64,000 nt of DNA from Paraspadella gotoi. Taxonomy: Eukaryota; Chaetognatha. The stretch covers positions 12,503,723 to 12,567,722 of the forward strand of contig CM119263.1 in assembly GCA_051294375.1 (NCBI GenBank), in the 5' to 3' direction. Below are positions 54,705-64,000 of the stretch, one piece after another. Numbering within the stretch: position 1 is the first letter of the stretch; the number at the start of each line of letters is the position of its first letter. Made by a program: the position numbers and the translations under genes. The notes beneath the pieces are model-generated. The model did not search any database. It was not told the DNA's origin and saw nothing but the letters and a program-made list of their open reading frames with translations.

Positions 54705-54863
54705 AAGATAAAGAGAAAGAGAGAGGAGAGAGATAGAGAGAGAGAGGAGAAGGAGAGAGAGAGAGAGAGAGAGGAGAAGAGAGGAAAGAGAAGAGAGATG
54801 AGGAGAGAGAGAAAGAGAAAGAGAGAGAGAGAGAGAGAGATAAGAGAGAGAAATAGAGAGAAT

Positions 54864-54896
<33 letters not shown>

Positions 54897-54995
54897 GAGA
54901 AGAGAGAGAGAGCATAGAGAGAAGAGACGAGAGAAGAAGAGATGAAGGAGAGAGAGATGTAGAGAAAGAGGGAGAGAAAGAGAGAGAGAGAGAGA
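54650..54995. repeat. Long degenerate (GA)n tract
   Basis: About 345 bp of GA with frequent GGA, AAA and T-containing interruptions. It is the longest GA-type tract in the window and gives two overlapping Ser/Leu-only frames on the minus strand. Confidence 0.95.
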
Positions 54996-55804
54996 GTTTT
55001 CGCTGTTTGACACTAAAGGATGTTCCCGCTGACGTGTGGTCGTCAAAGACATGGAACTGACTTCTCATCGTCGTGAAAGTTTATGACCACGGCCTCGACT
55101 CTCCCTACGCGACTTTTCACGTCTCTCTGTCTTTATATCGCTATCAATCTGGCTCGCTTCGTTCGTAATTTATGTACGTAAGCTTTTCAGTTATAGTGTC
55201 ATTGTATAAATTTAATGTTAAATTTTATGTGGAATAAAAATGGGAACAAATACTTCCGAGTTTTATTCACGTCTCATTCTTTCACAGCGACATAAATACT
55301 AAGCATAAAATTTCAGTTGAGGGAAATTGAGGTCAATTCAATGTGTGAGTTTATAAAACCTCATGCTCTCCCGTGATCGTGAGTCCACAGTAAAAGCTTG
55401 AACACGAAGTTTCATATTTATATTCGATGAAAATTTAGATTAAAAATGTCACCAAGGTTCGTGTTTTGAATTTAAAAAAAAAATAGAATTAGGTTCTTGG
55501 TCCAAATAGTCATCTATTTATAATTGAGACAAAAAGCTTTAAGAATATAATGTTCGAACTAAATTACATAGTTTTCTGTGGAATTTATCTTCTGTTGTGA
55601 AAATTGGAAGTCACTGTCTTCAAGATTGACTGGCGAAAAAATCACTAAAGAGCAACAAATTTTGACGACGGCGATCAGTTTTATCGAGAAGGTCAAATTT
55701 CTTTTTTTAACAAATTTTCTTGTTTTTTTTTTTAGCTTTAATGTTATTAATGGCCCTTTTATGCTTCAGACGTCTAGGGATTATTTTCTTGCGCAAAAGT
55801 CTGA

Positions 55805-55975
55805 ATACGAAGCATCGGCTGGCATTTGACGTCGGGACTTTCCAACAAGTCCCTCGAGACCGAGGGGCGGGGCCATTCGGTTCCGAAGGATGCCAACAAG
55901 CGTGAGGTTTGTACCAGCGACTGGCAAGTTGTCGGATTATTTGGCTGGCTCTCACGAGATTTCCTGGACAAGACG
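55805..55975 (+). CDS. Candidate exon of an unresolved plus-strand gene
   Basis: Open after a stop at 55802-55804. It reads SLETEGRGHSVPKDANKREV and CTSDWQVVGLFGWLSRDFL and ends at a good donor (ACG, then GTGAGG) in phase 0. An acceptor of matching phase follows after only 52 bp, like the short introns elsewhere. The 5' boundary is unclear. The minus strand is also open here, so strand is not certain. Family not recognised. Confidence 0.35.
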
Positions 55976-56027
55976 GTGAGGTAACAGATTGTGACTGATC
56001 GGTTTAGACTGCAATTTTTTGTCTTAG

Positions 56028-56075
56028 GTGAGGCACGCCGGTATGAAGGGAAACAGAAGATGCGGTTTGAAAAAG
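56028..56075 (+). CDS. Candidate 48-bp exon of the same unresolved gene
   Basis: Bounded by TTTTTTGTCTTAG and a GTGAGA donor; 48 bp, phase 0 at both ends, reading VRHAGMKGNRRCGLKK. Its support comes from the splice signals and from phase agreement with the exon ending at 55975. Confidence 0.35.
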
Positions 56076-56280
56076 GTGAGATACTAATCCAAAAAAACAG
56101 GTGAAAAAAAAATCGGGGGGAAAAATGATTTTTAAGATGAACTTTCATTTTATAATTTTATGTAATTTATCCATTTATTGAAATTCGATTATATTTCGCG
56201 TGATAAACCAGAGCAAGGGAGAAAAAAAAAGTAGTGTGAATGACAATGAAATGGTAATGGTCTGCCTTCGCAACTTCTCA

Positions 56281-56341
56281 GGGTCTCCGTGGACTAATGC
56301 ACTATCCTATTGTGCGCCTCTCGTTCGAACCCTGAGGTTGT
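56281..56341 (+). mobile_element. tRNA-like/B-box relic
   Basis: CGTTCGAACCC is a B-box match, preceded by GTGGACTAATGC. The arms do not pair as an intact tRNA. The last 14 bases, AACCCTGAGGTTGT, recur at 4728-4741. Probably a fragment of a SINE or a decayed tRNA gene. Confidence 0.35.
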
Positions 56342-56816
56342 CATGTAGAAAGTGGGATGGACCGGGAACCCACCGGTAGTTCTGGACTACTTGAACTTGC
56401 TGTCCTCCCGTCTCCTCTGGGTGGCATCGCTTCAGGTGTCGCGCCATGTAAAACCAGCCTCTGCAATGAAATAGATAGTAGGTATAATGGAAAGGAAAGG
56501 AAAGAAAGAAGCAAAAACGAAGTATTGAGGGGGAAAGTAAGAAAACTCAAATCAAAGACAATCGAATGAATAAAAAAAGAGCAGCGGTATTTTTCTAAAT
56601 CGCTACCGCTGCGACGTGACAAATAGCAATAACGAAAACAAATGAACTATTGCTCAATTACGTAACTCCAAACAATGAAACATCAGACAAACGATCTTGA
56701 ATATTTGTAGAGGTATTGTCGTTGGTCTTTTGGATTTTTCTATTGTTTTTTTCACTGCTTTGACAGAGTTCGCTTTTTTGCTTATTTCAGAGCTTTCCCT
56801 CCACTTTTTCTTCCAG

Positions 56817-57140
56817 TCAAGATACCGAGGCCGTGATGTAGACTCTGAGATTTCCCCACCCGTCCACAAACGGCCTCATCACGTCGGTCACCGGGCAGTT
56901 TTGTGACACAGGCCGCGAGCCCACGAAGAAGCCACCGAGAGAGTGACTTGTGGCTCGGTCATAGACTTTCTCCGGCGGACTTGTGGCCTCAGTCTCAAGC
57001 CACACTCAAGGTTGACGAGGACGACGCCGGCAGGAGCCTGCGTTATGCGGCAACGACTACGTGGGATGGCGCAGCCAGCTTTCCCCAGTTGCGGCACAAA
57101 CGGGGAGGGACACGGAGGAACGACCTTTCAGGAGGGCAAA
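56817..57140. other. GC-rich coding-like block, frame unresolved
   Basis: Follows a strong plus-strand acceptor (CTTTTTCTTCCAG). Base composition resembles the exons of this window. Every plus frame meets stops within 30-90 codons, and one minus frame (VYDRATSHSLGGFFVGSRPV) also looks protein-like. It may hold two small exons, a frameshift, or a decayed copy. I could not fit it between the exons at 56028 and 57259. Confidence 0.35.
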
Positions 57141-57188
57141 CACATTTACAATATCTTGAGATTCTCTCCACAATCTTGTGGTCGATAT

Positions 57189-57216
57189 GGCGTATATATA
57201 TATATATATATATACG
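57189..57216. repeat. (TA)n microsatellite
   Basis: About 12 TA units in a likely intron. Confidence 0.95.
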
Positions 57217-57258
57217 AAGAATTTGCAAAACCATATTTTTTAAAATAATTTTATCCAG

Positions 57259-57506
57259 ATGAGCCTCACCGCTGTCAGTCGGTCCGTTGCGAGGAGACAG
57301 TCTATCCTTGCTGCTCTTCCTCCCCTTATCCCCACCGACACCCTTTAACCGATTTCCCCTTTTCCGCCACCCAAGAAGGCCTCGGGGATTCGCCCGTCAG
57401 ATTCAAAGACGAAGAGACGAAGCCAATCCAGGATCCAAACGTGATTGGCGTTAATTTGGGCGGAAATTTGTTGCCAAGCGGAAAAGGGGGAGTTGTTTCC
57501 CGTGGA
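57259..57506 (+). CDS. Candidate Cys-containing exon of the unresolved gene
   Basis: Acceptor TTTTATCCAG, then an open frame entering with two bases: DEPHRCQSVRCEETVYPCC, a Pro/Ser stretch, then VRFKDEETKPIQDPNVIGVN and LGGNLLPSGKGGVVSRG, closed by a GTAAGT donor in phase 0. No minus frame competes over this length, so this is the best evidence that a plus-strand gene lies here. Four Cys in a short space suggest an extracellular protein. Neighbouring exons are uncertain and no family is recognised. Confidence 0.45.
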
Positions 57507-58303
57507 GTAAGTTAACGAACTGAAAGAGGCGGAGGTCCGTGAGGGGGGGTGTGGGGGGGCGGAGAGCTTCGGGATATGAGGTTAAGAGGATTTTTTTGGG
57601 GCGAAATGAAGAATCAAAGAGTAACTGGTGTGTAAGTATATACAAAAGCATATACATATTCGTATACACCTATAATTTATTGGAAGACAAATTCAATTAA
57701 TAAAAGAAAGAAAAAACAACAAAAAAAGTGATCACTATTGGGACCTTCTTCTAATGTTGCAACCGACGCTTAAAAAAGGGACAAAAACAAGAGATTCCAT
57801 GTTTTCGAAATTGACGACAGAAACGTTCTCGCTGTTATAAACACAAAAAAGTGAACCCAGCGACGTTTGAAGCAAACAAAATAAAAGGCCTCTTGGCTTC
57901 CCTCGCGGCCCAGAGAAGGCTTGGGCTCTGGGGATGCGTGAAAAGAAAGAGAGAAGAAAATATAAGCGGGAGAAGAAGACAAAATTTTAGGCGCTAATTT
58001 TAAAATGACCGTCTGATTTTAAAGATGGAAGAAGCGTCGAACTCGTTAGTATTCTTTTGATTGATTTTCTTGTAAATAAAAATTTATTATCATTCTGAAT
58101 ACTGAATAGTAGATTGAGAGGAGAATCATTAAAAAATTAATTAATTATTCATATTTAACCGTCATTTACAACACTTGATTTTATCGAAACTCCTTTTAAA
58201 GATCAACTGCGCCCCCTGGTTTCCTCTATTTTTCTTCTCCGCTCAGGTTTTTTCTCACCATACCTCTTTCATCCCATTTTCATTTTTTCCATTTATGCTC
58301 GGT

Positions 58304-58375
58304 TCCTCCTCCTCCTCCTCCTCCTCCTCCTATTCCTCCTCTTCCTCCTCTTCTTTCTTTTCCTCCTCCTCTTCC
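58304..58375. repeat. (CTC)n microsatellite, interrupted
   Basis: Trinucleotide CTC repeat with TAT, TTC and TTTC interruptions. It makes a Glu run on the minus strand that ends quickly in a stop. Confidence 0.93.
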
Positions 58376-60809
58376 CCGACCCATAGAATCGCACATCTCC
58401 ATTTCCGTTTAGCCCCTCGTGAACTTCGTCTTCTCTCCGAGTTTTTCTTAACCACCGATTTCTCCGGATTGCCATAAAAGTGAAAAAACAAAGCACCTAA
58501 TACGACAACGAGTAGGAAAAATAGTAGAACGTAAGATAAAAAGGAAGAGAAAAAAAAAACGAGAAAAAAGTTGCAGATAAAAATGTAAACAAACAGAAAG
58601 GATTCCGTCACGCGATGCTTTTACCAAAATCGGCGAATGGCTTACAACAAAATTTCGACTCCGTTCACTGCGAAACGACATTTAAAACTGGTTTTATTAT
58701 TGTCAATATTTAAAAATGCATGTATATATTCGAACCTCTTCTCTACTCAATCGGATTATTTTACCGAAAAGTCAACGTTAACTCGGATAAATTATTCGGC
58801 GCGCGTTTTTTCGACGTGTGTTAACAAGAAATGCCAGTTTTACTGTGACAATTTTGTTTTATTTTTATTTTATTATCAAAAGCCATTTAAAAACATTGTG
58901 AAAAATCAGCGTGATAAAATTTAAAGCTTTTTTGCAATTTAAATTTAATCACGTTTATAGAAAAGTGTACATAAACATCTGTAAAATTACTGTAACAAAT
59001 GTAATTGTTAGTAAGCTTGTAAGTAGCCGTTTTCATTGTAGCCGACGTTGGCATACAACATTCCGCTGTCATTTTTTAGGCTTTCAAGAACGATAACAGT
59101 ATGGTTATATGTTATACAATACGTCTTAATCTTATGAAGGCGGTTTCATATAACCCGGTCTTTAGGGAAAAACGTATAGAATTTGTCGATTCCAACTTTC
59201 ATACTTTCTCGATTTTGTGAGAATGACATTCTTCATCATTCCGTTGCCATCTTTCTAACGGGTGCCTTCCTCGTTTTAGTCCTTAAATGAAATCGGTTAT
59301 ATTGGACCTCGATTTGATGTCATTTCCATAGGAAATAGTGAATGGTCTCGGACGATATTGAGAAAGAGAAGAAAGCCGATACGGAAAGTTGTCGTAGTTA
59401 ACGCCATCTTTTCCGTCGTCGCTTTTAACGCGGCAGAAGGCGTCGTGTTCCTTTGTTTATTGAAGTTCTTTGTCAGCGCCTAAGTGCTTCGACGTTCCCA
59501 TGGTCCTTGGGAAAAGTGGGTATCAACAAAAGCGCTTCTTTTTTTCTCCCGACTGAATTCGGTGAGTCACCTATGCCGCTCCAACTTCGAAAGCAAGAAA
59601 AGGCTATACGAAATTTATATTTGTAGGCTTTATTACTTGTTTCAATCAATGAACGAAAAAGAATCTTAGTTTCTTCTTATTTTCATATTATTTAGCACCT
59701 TTCTCCATTGTCACTGTATCGCACTCCCCAGGGAACCTGCTTTCCTTGCCCGGCGCTAAAAGCGGTTCTGTTGACAAAAGAAAAACAATTAAAGAAAAAA
59801 CGAATATAAGAAAAAAAGGGGAAAAAAAGGATCAATAATAAAAAAGAAGACAAACCTTACATTGTAAAACGAACAAAAATAAGTTCAAGACAAAACAAAA
59901 TAAAAAACACACGAAATTCTGGGGTCATAAATTACAAGATATTTCATTTTAAATCAATACAACCAAAACAATTTTACCATTACCCCTCCCACATGAAAAG
60001 CGAAAAAAAACAATTATTTTTTACTAATTTTACTCACTTTTACAGACTGAGTGTCTCAAAAAGAAGATAACTTTTTTCTTTATCTGATAATTTTCTTAAT
60101 GTTACACATGTCTGACATACACTCAAACTTATACGTATTTGTAAATAATTATTTTTTTAACAAGACGCCATCATAGAAATTCTTTGCAGCAAATGTTCTG
60201 ACGTAAAGGCAGTGAAAACGCTTTCGTAACTGTTTGACCCTATCATTATTCCACTTCAACAACATAAGTTGTCGGGCCTTTTAAGAAAGTAGACGTCCCT
60301 AACCTTTGAAAAAGATCTATTTAACGAAGCGATTGTCAAAAAAAAAAGAAGCTTTTCTTTAAACGCGAGAGAGTTTCTCAGAAAAAAAAAGGAAAGGGAA
60401 AAAAAATGAGAGAAAAGGGGAAAAGAAAGGACGATTAAAGGCAAAGACCGTCATTTCCATGAAGAAGTTCGATAGCGTCAGAAGAAGACTAAAAGGGATT
60501 TGATGTGGAGCCTCGCGCTCTGGGACTTTTTTCCTCCCTCGACGCTCGCTTCACTCTTTTTTCGCCTCACTTCTCCTCCCTTTCCCTTCTCTCCAATTCC
60601 TTGACACCTCGGGACTATTATTCGACTATCGATGCTCCTCTTTTTCTAAAAATATTTAGTTGGTAAATGCATTTGACTTTTTTTCACATACATATATTTT
60701 TCAGTCTTTTCTACTCGATTTATTTCGGAAATGAACGAGAAAAGCGATGATAGAGAGAGTCGATCTCGGATTCTTAACTACGTTGTTTATATGTCGAGAA
60801 ATCATAATC

Positions 60810-61160
60810 GCCACAACCACCTAAAAAACCACGCTTCCACCCACACCCACACTCCACAACCTAAGACACTAAAAGGACAACAAACACCAATAACATGAAA
60901 TCTATTACAATTTTAACAACGACAACAACGACAACGACGACCACAAACACCACAATGTCTTTGTACACAACCACCAGAATGATCATAATAAACATGACAA
61001 CCAAAAAACAGCACAACTACTAACTCTACAACGACCACAACTACCACCTACTAAAACCACAACCGTCATCACTAGGACCTAATCATTTTAACGACCGAAA
61101 CGACCACAATATCACGACATTTACTAACTCTATATTCACCTCAACTTCAACCAGTACAGT
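60810..61160 (+). repeat. G-poor A/C-rich degenerate repeat
   Basis: About 350 bp of plus strand composed mainly of ACA, ACC and ACG words with very few G. A short in-phase core near 60912-60955 would encode Thr runs, but stops occur throughout. Probably an expanded and decayed (ACN)n tract. Confidence 0.6.
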
Positions 61161-61681
61161 TCACCATCAATATGGCATAACTAACAAGTCAATGATTGGC
61201 AGATAGGCGACGCAGTAAGATAAACTTATTCTGCATTTGTTTTTTCAAGCCATCACTTGATCACGTGAACAGAACACAGAAGAGAAAGTGAGGGAGGCAC
61301 AACGCGTCCCGATCACCCTTGGCCGTGACGCTGAACCTGGAGAAGAGTGAAGCGGATTTAAAAATTAGAACGAGATGAATAAAAATATTTTAAAAACTTT
61401 TAAAAAATAAGGAAAATTTATGATTTGAAGGTAAATATTATAATTTTTACGCCATATTACTTTTCAATCGCTCCGATTGTGAACCTGATATCGCCCATGC
61501 ATCATCCCGCTGTGGGTGACGGGGGTACATCTCATGTATTCGTCTTTTTACGAATTTTAAAAAAATAATAAAAGAAGGTTGGTTTTTAATTAAGAATTTT
61601 TAATTCTATTTTTTTTAAAAATGTTTTCGAGCTTTAGGGCGTGTCATTAGAGCAATACGTATTCGTATGTTGCGGCTTATG

Positions 61682-61703
61682 AATTTGGTACAAGCAATAT
61701 AGT
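61682..61703 (+). repeat. Short dispersed repeat, copy D
   Basis: AATTTGGTACAAGCAATATA, the most divergent of the four copies; homology is lost right after the core. Confidence 0.4.
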
Positions 61704-62525
61704 AAGAAAAGAACGTTTGAAGACACAAGATCCTTGTGATTCTGAAAACTTGAGCAAGCTTTTAGCCGAGAGTTTTTAAATTTCAATTGAAATCGAAGTT
61801 ATTTCTTTAGTTAAATTGAACTATAATTTGACGTTGCTCAATTTCTCTCACGTTTCTATTGAATATCGAAATTCTTTCGCGCTCCGTTCTCCTCAGGAGG
61901 TCGTCTTCCGCGCATTAAAAAGAAAAAAAAGAAAGAAAAAAGTTTGTCCTTTTCGTCCGCAGGCGAACAGAGTTTTTTTTAGTATTTTTCTTCTAGCGTT
62001 GCTTCCCTAACAATCACGGTCTCTACTCTCTAGTTTAGTCAACTTTCTCTCTTCTTTTTCTCGTCATTTGTCGAGACTGCAGTCTGCACGCCCAGTGACG
62101 TCCGATTCGTGTGTCAAGCATTTCATTTGTTAGCGTTAATCTATTATTAAGCGTAACCATTAATCAACTTTTCTGAATTCTCGCTTTATTCCCTTTCTAT
62201 CCTTTTTTTAGAGACAGACATGATTCAGTGGCACATGATACAAAATGATCGATACATCATGTGGGAAAAGATAAATTTATACCGAAAAAAATTCTTAGTG
62301 AAAAATACAAGTTCGTTTTTTTTTAAATTTTCTACCAATATTTAAATAGCAGAATCCTTCCTCAGGGCAGTCAATGCAATCTGCATGCGAGGTCCTTACG
62401 ACAAAAAATAAATACAAAATCTAACTCGTATCAAGAAATCATGGGATTCAAGAAGCATTCATTTAAAACAGAACACAACCTCTCTTGATTACTTAGAGTT
62501 TCTGAAACGCTATTGTCGAAGTCTA

Positions 62526-62562
62526 TGTAATATAATATAATATAATATAATATAATGTAATA
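62526..62562. repeat. (TATAA)n pentanucleotide microsatellite
   Basis: About seven TATAA units, the last with a G substitution. Confidence 0.93.
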
Positions 62563-62978
62563 TCATAACGCTTCTGCTCTTAACTTCAAAGCGCGGCGCC
62601 TGAAGGAAATAAAATGTTGGTCGCGATAATAAAGCGACCGGTTTTCCTCGACCATAACTCATTGCCGCTTCGAGCGGTCTCTGGAACTGGATTGGCCGAG
62701 TTTTCGACGCTAGCGTCGTTGCTATGACGACCTCGTATCGTCGTCGAGGGAATTCGATTTGGCGAGTCACTAAGAACTTGACTGAGATAAGAGCGTGAAG
62801 TGGAGTACTAGGATGAAGGGCGAGGGGTTGGTTACTAGATAGTTGGTGGTGGAAGTTAAGAATGAAAAGAAAAAAAACGAAAAAAGTAAGGAAGAAAGAA
62901 TAACAAAGAAACTGGTGAAAAAAAAATCAATATATAAACAAATAAATACCTTTCTCATGGAACAAGGGAATGATGGAT

Positions 62979-63026
62979 AAGAAAGAAAGAAAGAAAGAAA
63001 AGAAGAAATAAATAAAGAAAGAAATA

Positions 63027-63102
<76 letters not shown>

Positions 63103-63141
63103 AGGAGAGAAAAAAAGAAAGCAAGATAGAAAGAAAGAAAA

Positions 63142-63199
<58 letters not shown>

Positions 63200-63305
63200 A
63201 AAACAAATAAAGAGAGATGGAAAAAAAGAAAGAAAGAAAGATAAAAATAAATAAAGAGAAATAGAAAAAAAGAAAGAAAGAAAGAAAGAAAGAAAAAAAG
63301 AAATC
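62979..63305. repeat. Long (GAAA)n tract
   Basis: About 325 bp of GAAA with interspersed GATAAAAA, AAATAAAG and GGAGAG variants; two long Phe/Ser/Leu frames on the minus strand are its shadows. Confidence 0.95.
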
Positions 63306-63584
63306 AAAAGAGGAAAAATAACAGAGCCGGTCGGATTTTGATTTACGACGGGAAAGCGGAAAGTGGCGAGGAAATCTCACGACGTCGCCGGACGCCAGCG
63401 ACTGACGCTGCCCGCTTTCAACGCGCCGTCTTTATTCCAAATTGACGAAGCGCGAACAACGCCCGCTCGTGGGCGGGTCCCTTTTTTCACCGCGTTGAAA
63501 GTCGCTCTGACGGTCGGAAGGGCATGACGTTTAGTCGATTAGCGGAAAGCAGGCATGTAAGATACTGTGGCGGTATATTCACAC

Positions 63585-63783
63585 CGCCTCACTTCCATCA
63601 TCCTTCAGCCAATCCCATTGGCTCAGAGGAGGAATGCACCATCTAAGGCGTTGCGTTCCATCCACAGTCCTAATGAATTCTCTCTGCATTGGCAAAGCGA
63701 GACCGTCCTAGGGTAACCGTGCCAGTGACAGGAGGCGTCACAGAGGCTCCGAAGGAACCAAAGCCTACAGTGAGATGTCTCAT
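63585..63783 (+). repeat. Dispersed repeat, copy 2
   Basis: Second copy of the element at 16985-17130, in the same orientation, with extra sequence in the middle (TTGGCAAAGCGAGACCGTCC region). Its left end may start near 63565, and sequence continues to the window end without clear termini. Confidence 0.8.
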
Positions 63784-64000
63784 CCCTTTGGGCATCACAG
63801 GCGACCCAGAAGTTTCAATTATACAATTATTTATTTTCACATATTGTATTAACTAGATTTACATAATAAACATAAACCTAACACACCCTTCCTGCTTTCC
63901 CTCGACCTTCCAGTTTCACTGCAACTTTTCCCAATTCCTAGTATAACTCCCGACCCGTAGGATCGCTATTGCTTTCTTCCCTATCTCACGACGTTTAGTC

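Larger units (their letters stand above)
57507..63584. other. Non-coding right flank
   Basis: No supported gene. Frames are AT-rich, Phe/Ser-rich or repeat-derived. A (CTC)n run lies at 58304-58375, a G-poor A/C-rich stretch at 60810-61160, and two microsatellites near 62.5 and 63 kb. Confidence 0.55.

Noticed and set aside
54594-55068. Two 150-codon Ser/Leu-only frames on the minus strand
   Set aside because: Two reading frames of the same degenerate GA tract; low complexity throughout.
58330-58611. Hydrophobic frame followed by a Glu run on the minus strand
   Set aside because: No ATG start, ends in a stop inside the (CTC)n repeat, and T-rich DNA explains the hydrophobic part.
59306-59412. 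36-codon minus frame starting MALTTTTFRIGFLLFLN, like a signal peptide
   Set aside because: No donor or following exon; too short to support.
62927-63380. Phe/Leu/Ser frames of 126 and 141 codons on the minus strand
   Set aside because: Translation of the (GAAA)n tract.

Overview
The window is nuclear DNA from an invertebrate animal. Genes are split by GT-AG introns, many of them only 50-80 bp long. The protein types are metazoan: a multi-PDZ scaffold, an immunoglobulin-like membrane protein and a secreted C-type lectin. Simple repeats are extremely abundant, above all (GA/CT)n and (GAAA/TTTC)n. I cannot place the phylum from sequence alone; an arthropod or another ecdysozoan would fit but is not shown. 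Five runs of N, several flanked by near-duplicate sequence, mark a draft assembly with allelic overlaps that were not collapsed. Exon boundaries below were deduced by hand from splice signals and reading phase, so they are predictions.

Layout. 1-2898 (minus): first eight coding exons of an unrecognised gene that continues beyond the left edge. 2899-9225: mostly non-coding, with (CT)n tracts, a possible orphan last exon (8089-8185) and a long nested fold-back (8683-8810). 9226-14253 (plus): ten-exon single-pass membrane protein with Ig-like ectodomain. 14808-18162 (minus): three-exon gene for a 918-residue, extremely acidic protein that starts with a possible N-myristoylation signal; it converges tail to tail with the Ig gene. 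20234-32691 (minus): about 15-exon PDZ scaffold with three PDZ domains, resembling the big bang/PDZD2/IL16 type, interrupted by two small assembly gaps. 32692-50902: about 18 kb with no gene I can support, dense in micro- and minisatellites. 50903-53841 (minus): secreted C-type lectin-domain protein with signal peptide, Cys-rich/EGF-like segment, short coiled coil and C-terminal lectin domain. 55805-57506 (plus): coding-like exons of an unresolved gene. 57507-64000: non-coding, with repeats and a dispersed element that also occurs in an intron of the acidic-protein gene.

These are independent eukaryotic loci, not an operon. The Ig protein, PDZ scaffold and lectin would act at the plasma membrane, at the cortical scaffold and outside the cell respectively; nothing in the sequence shows that they work together. 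The least familiar item is the acidic protein at 14808-18162. The most informative non-genic features are the fold-back at 8.7 kb, three sets of short dispersed repeats, and the duplicated flanks of the assembly gaps.
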